This document shows, piece by piece, positions 60,947-64,000 of a DNA stretch of 64,000 nt (positions within the stretch are counted from its first letter, which is position 1; each line of letters starts with the position of its first letter). The notes under the pieces are model-generated. The model did not search any database. It worked only from the letters and a program-made list of their open reading frames with translations, and was not told where the DNA came from. The stretch is from Pirellulales bacterium (GTDB taxonomy: Bacteria; Planctomycetota; Planctomycetia; Pirellulales; PALSA-1355). The translations under genes and the position numbers were made by a program. The DNA lies in the NCBI GenBank assembly GCA_022844125.1, contig JALHMI010000014.1:62001-126000 (forward strand), written 5' to 3'.

Positions 60947-63303
60947 TCAAGAAATCGGGGCACCGGGCTGCGGACACAACGGAAACCAATGTCCGCCCGT
61001 TGTTCAGAGCGCGGGACGAAAATGCGTTCATGGCGGGCATCGGAGTCCGGAGCACCCAGGGATGTGTTCGACGCCACGCCACGCACGACGCGCAGGTCGG
61101 GGGGGGCGACCAAGCTTTTTTGCTGGACGGTCAGCCCCGACGTGGTGGTCCACTCCGCCAGGCCCGTGAAGAGATTTGCAAGCTCGCTTGGCTGCTTGCC
61201 ACTGCGGGGAGCGGTTTGTAGCGTCGAATTCTCTGTGGCGTCCATATAATTGGCAGCCATGCATTCGAATTCCGACTCGGAGGGCAAGCGTTTTCCGATG
61301 TCCTCGGCAATCCAGAGGGCGTCGTCGTAGTCAAGCGATTTGCGAATCCTCGCTAGCAGTTCGGATTTTGTGCTCTTGTCGATCGAAGTCCGAGCGAGCT
61401 GGCTAGACAGGTTGTCGGCGGTCATTTCATCGCGATCGACACAGAGGACCGGGCTTTCTCCTCGCCGCTTGTCGGCCGCACTTGCCATGTCGGGACACTG
61501 AATTTCAACCATCTCCTGGGTCGCGACCTCACTGTGAATTGGGACGATCGGCATGAGAACGGTGCCGTCCCTGTCGAACTGCGACGAAAGATGCGGCCAT
61601 GAGATTCCGACCTTGTGATCGCGCGTGGGCACCCGCCGGTAAACCTCGTGAAACCGCTCCTTATCCAGTGCGGCCACCACCAGGTAATCGCCCGGCTTCA
61701 AGCGCACGGTGAGGGGCGTGCGTCCGGATGGCCGCGTGACCTGCGATGGGTCGGGCTCCGCAGTCTGATCATTCAGACGCACGATCGCCAGTTCGGCGCC
61801 GGCCGGTTCGGTCGTGAAAGTGACATTCCGGTAGCCTTGCAGGGCGTAGTTCGCGTCTGACAGGCGGCGGGCCGAGGCCAGCGCCGTCGCCGCCACGATT
61901 GCCATCACCGCGATCCCCGCCACGAGCGGACGGCGCTTCAGCCACCGCCAACTCCGCTCGACGGGATGCATGCGGCGGGCCAGGATCGGCTCGTGCTCGA
62001 GGAACCTATGCAGGTCGGCCGCCAGTTCGCCCGCAGTTTGATAACGCGCGCGTGTCTCCCTGGCCAGGGCCTTCAGGCAGATCGTCTCCAGGTCGCGGGG
62101 GATGTTTTTCCGCAGCTTGCGCGGAGGGTCCGGCTCTTCGAACATCACGCGCCGCAGCGCGTCGATCTCGGATTCGCTGGCGAACGTGCGGCGGCCCGTG
62201 AGCATTTCGTACAGGATTGCTCCCAGCGCGTACACGTCCGCCCGCTCGTCGACGGTGCGGACTTCGCCGCGGGCCTGTTCGGGGGCCATGTAGGCCGGGG
62301 TGCCCACGATGGCGCCGGTGCGGGTGAGGTCGCCCGTGCTCTCCAGCAGTTTCGCCATGCCGAAGTCTGTGAGCTTCGGCGAGAGGCGATCGGCATTGCG
62401 GGAACTGGTTGGGTCTTGGGAGCTGGCTGCGTTGGCTTCTGAGTGACTGTCGTCGATAGGTTTATCGACGTGCTGATCATCTGGCGAGCACATCAGCACG
62501 TTGCTGGGCTTGATGTCGCGATGCAGGACGCCGCGGCCGTGGGCATGCTGCACCGCTTCGGCCAGCTGCTTGACGATGCGGGCTGCCGTAGCGACGGGGA
62601 CGGGCGCCTCGCGGTCTTTCAGCCAGCCGGCCAGCGTGGGCCCGGGACAGAACTCGGCGGCGATGTAGCAGATCGGGCCGTCTTCGCCCGCGTCGTAGAT
62701 GCTGACCAGGTGGGGATGGTTGAGGCGCGCCGCGGCCTCGGCTTCGAGCAGGAAGCGGCGGCGCAGGTCGCGACTGGCGAGCGCTTCGAGGCGCGGGACC
62801 TTGAGGGCTACCTGGCGACGAAGCTGGGGATCGTAAGCGAGGTAGACGATTCCCAGGCCGCCGCGACCGAGTTCGCGAAGAACACGAAACCGCCCGAGCT
62901 CGGTGCCGGCCGGATCGTAGGGAGTATCGAGGAGCGAGCCGGCGGTGACCAGCGAGTGCTGCGGCGGCGGGGTCGACGGGAATGGTGTGCGCGGTGGGGA
63001 CGGTGTTTGCAGTGGGGACGGTGTTTGCAGTGGGGACGGTGTTTGCAGTGGGGACGGTGTTTGCAGTGGGGACGGTGTGTGCGGTGAGAAGGGGGCGTCA
63101 TCGTCCGGCGACCACTGCTGGCGCACGCGGTGCAAGAGCTCCAGGCACCGGCGGCCGCGCTCCCACTCGGGCGGCAGGTCCGCGGGATCGGCGATGGCCG
63201 AGGTGTCGACCGAGCGAGCGTCGGTGCCGTCGGCGAGTTGCTCGTCGACTTTGACCAGGAGCTCGGCCAGCAGCTCGTCGCGATCTCGCTCACCGGCGTT
63301 CAT
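60940..63303 (-). CDS. Ser/Thr protein kinase with FGE-sulfatase-like C-terminus
   Basis: 787 aa from MNAGERDRDELLAELL. A 90-residue N-terminus ends in four TPSPLQ repeats. The Hanks-type kinase domain (about 137-455) shows LGRGGLGIVY, VALKVPR, LHRDIKPSNV, LTDFGMA and MAPEQARG; an insert rich in Ser/Asp (about 285-325) separates HRD and DFG. One transmembrane helix (about 478-497) follows, then an extracytoplasmic part with PEGA-like strands and a C-terminal formylglycine-enzyme-like domain (KRLPSESEFECMAANYM, RVVRGVASN, IGFRCVRS). Paired with an ECF sigma factor gene 114 bp upstream. Confidence 0.93.
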   Translation of the reverse strand: MNAGERDRDELLAELLVKVDEQLADGTDARSVDTSAIADPADLPPEWERGRRCLELLHRVRQQWSPDDDAPFSPHTPSPLQTPSPLQTPSPLQTPSPLQTPSPPRTPFPSTPPPQHSLVTAGSLLDTPYDPAGTELGRFRVLRELGRGGLGIVYLAYDPQLRRQVALKVPRLEALASRDLRRRFLLEAEAAARLNHPHLVSIYDAGEDGPICYIAAEFCPGPTLAGWLKDREAPVPVATAARIVKQLAEAVQHAHGRGVLHRDIKPSNVLMCSPDDQHVDKPIDDSHSEANAASSQDPTSSRNADRLSPKLTDFGMAKLLESTGDLTRTGAIVGTPAYMAPEQARGEVRTVDERADVYALGAILYEMLTGRRTFASESEIDALRRVMFEEPDPPRKLRKNIPRDLETICLKALARETRARYQTAGELAADLHRFLEHEPILARRMHPVERSWRWLKRRPLVAGIAVMAIVAATALASARRLSDANYALQGYRNVTFTTEPAGAELAIVRLNDQTAEPDPSQVTRPSGRTPLTVRLKPGDYLVVAALDKERFHEVYRRVPTRDHKVGISWPHLSSQFDRDGTVLMPIVPIHSEVATQEMVEIQCPDMASAADKRRGESPVLCVDRDEMTADNLSSQLARTSIDKSTKSELLARIRKSLDYDDALWIAEDIGKRLPSESEFECMAANYMDATENSTLQTAPRSGKQPSELANLFTGLAEWTTTSGLTVQQKSLVAPPDLRVVRGVASNTSLGAPDSDARHERIFVPRSEQRADIGFRCVRSPVPRFLDY

Positions 63304-63416
63304 AGGCTTACTAGCTAGAAGCGATTTCAAAACCAAAGCAGCAGGGGACAGTCCCCGTTTTGCTTTTCTGGGCAGCGGCAAAATCGGGATAGCCCCCGAT
63401 GGATTTGAAACTGCCG

Positions 63417-64000
63417 CTACTCGATTTTTGCCAGCAACTGTTCGACGGTGCAGACGGCCCGGGTCCAGGTTTTGCGAGCGGCTTCGGCCGAGCACCCCAC
63501 GAGGGCGCCGATCTCGGCGAAGCTAGCGCCGTTCCAGGTGCGCTGGATGAGCACGGTGCGATGGGGCTCGCCTAATTGTGCCAAGGCCAGTCGCACGCGC
63601 CGCTGTTCCTCATTGGAGATGAACCTGGTGCCGGGGGTGGCCGCTTCGTCACGAAAATGGGCGAGTGCCGCATCGACCGAGGCCAACGGCAATTCGCAGT
63701 CGATGTTGCGTCGTTTGGTTTTTCGGAAGTGCCGGACCCGGTCGGCGAGGCGATTGGCCATGATCGCCATCAACCAGCCGTAAAACTCTCGTTCGGTCTG
63801 TCCGCGGAATTCGCGAAAGTCGCGGTGGGCATCGACGAAGGTGTCTTGAACCAGATCGGATGCGCCGACTTTGACCTTCAGCTTGTCGTCGAGCGCCCGA
63901 TTGGCGGCCAGCAGCAGGAACTTGCGGGCCGCGTTGAGCGCATGACCGAGGGCCGAATTGGAGCCATTGCGAGCTTCGCGCAGCCAAAGGTCGACTGGCG
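63417..64000 (-). CDS. ECF-type RNA polymerase sigma factor, partial
   Basis: The frame is open to the window edge (194 codons; N-terminus missing). Region 2 reads ASDLVQDTFVDAHRDFREFR followed by YGWLMAIMANRLADRVRHFR; region 4 has AQLGEPHRTVLIQRTWNGAS and FAEIGALVGCSAEAARKTWT. The lack of an anti-sigma gene and the neighbouring Ser/Thr kinase match planctomycete ECF groups thought to be controlled by phosphorylation. Confidence 0.93.
   Translation of the reverse strand, partial: PVDLWLREARNGSNSALGHALNAARKFLLLAANRALDDKLKVKVGASDLVQDTFVDAHRDFREFRGQTEREFYGWLMAIMANRLADRVRHFRKTKRRNIDCELPLASVDAALAHFRDEAATPGTRFISNEEQRRVRLALAQLGEPHRTVLIQRTWNGASFAEIGALVGCSAEAARKTWTRAVCTVEQLLAKIE

Overview
The window looks like chromosome of a planctomycete, most likely Pirellulales-like. 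I base this on protein families and repeat types, not on any marker gene. It has a DUF1559 pseudopilin-like protein (prepilin motif GFTLVELL), a PEP-CTERM protein, an ECF sigma factor beside a transmembrane Ser/Thr kinase, an oversized SecA (about 1229 aa), a secreted PQQ-type propeller, TPR and FkbM proteins, and dispersed repeats whose translations read NPTRERG. A Kdo transferase (waaA) indicates an LPS-type outer membrane.

Layout. 1-2.0 kb: partial penicillin-acylase-family hydrolase. 2.29 kb: tRNA-Leu(UAA). 2.3-13.7 kb: an 11.4-kb integrated element bounded by a 61-bp direct repeat of the tRNA 3' part. It encodes a tyrosine integrase, a TerS-like protein, TerL, a prohead-protease-like protein, a PrimPol-helicase, an ERCC4 nuclease, two excisionase-type HTH proteins and a winged-helix protein. 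Portal, capsid, tail and lysis genes are not recognisable. Its replication genes form one tightly coupled minus-strand operon using ATGA/GTGA overlaps. An iteron-like cluster lies between the primase-helicase and the packaging genes. The layout fits a phage satellite better than an intact prophage and is the main discovery candidate.

13.8-36 kb: mostly housekeeping and metabolism: ychF, a SpoIIE-type phosphatase, a VOC protein, two unrecognised genes, argG, purD, a class-V aminotransferase, a DUF1445 protein, a PaaK-like ligase, an MFS transporter, a fused hydantoinase/5-oxoprolinase, an FkbM methyltransferase and a TPR-glycosyltransferase. 36.5-41.6 kb: an island of small, mostly membrane genes, ending in a tandem SUKH (SMI1/KNR4) pair with one frameshifted copy. 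Many island genes have a TAGAAT-like -10 box exactly six bases before ATG, which predicts leaderless mRNAs. 41.6-56 kb: PQQ propeller, FHA-GAF-sigma54 activator, cbiX, C-terminal processing protease with a clear terminator, metallo-beta-lactamase-fold hydrolase, secA, waaA, PilZ protein. 56-58 kb: a repeat-rich locus with a RAYT transposase flanked by inverted REP hairpins and a 15-bp tandem array. 58-64 kb: PEP-CTERM protein, DUF1559 protein, secreted protein, Ser/Thr kinase and ECF sigma factor (cut by the window end).

Noncoding highlights: two diverged copies of a roughly 380-bp conserved element (15.13-15.53 and 56.31-56.67 kb) that may be a structured RNA; five copies of a roughly 150-bp hairpin-rich dispersed repeat; three large inverted pairs of an 'ACCGCAGAGG / ACCACAGATG' repeat.
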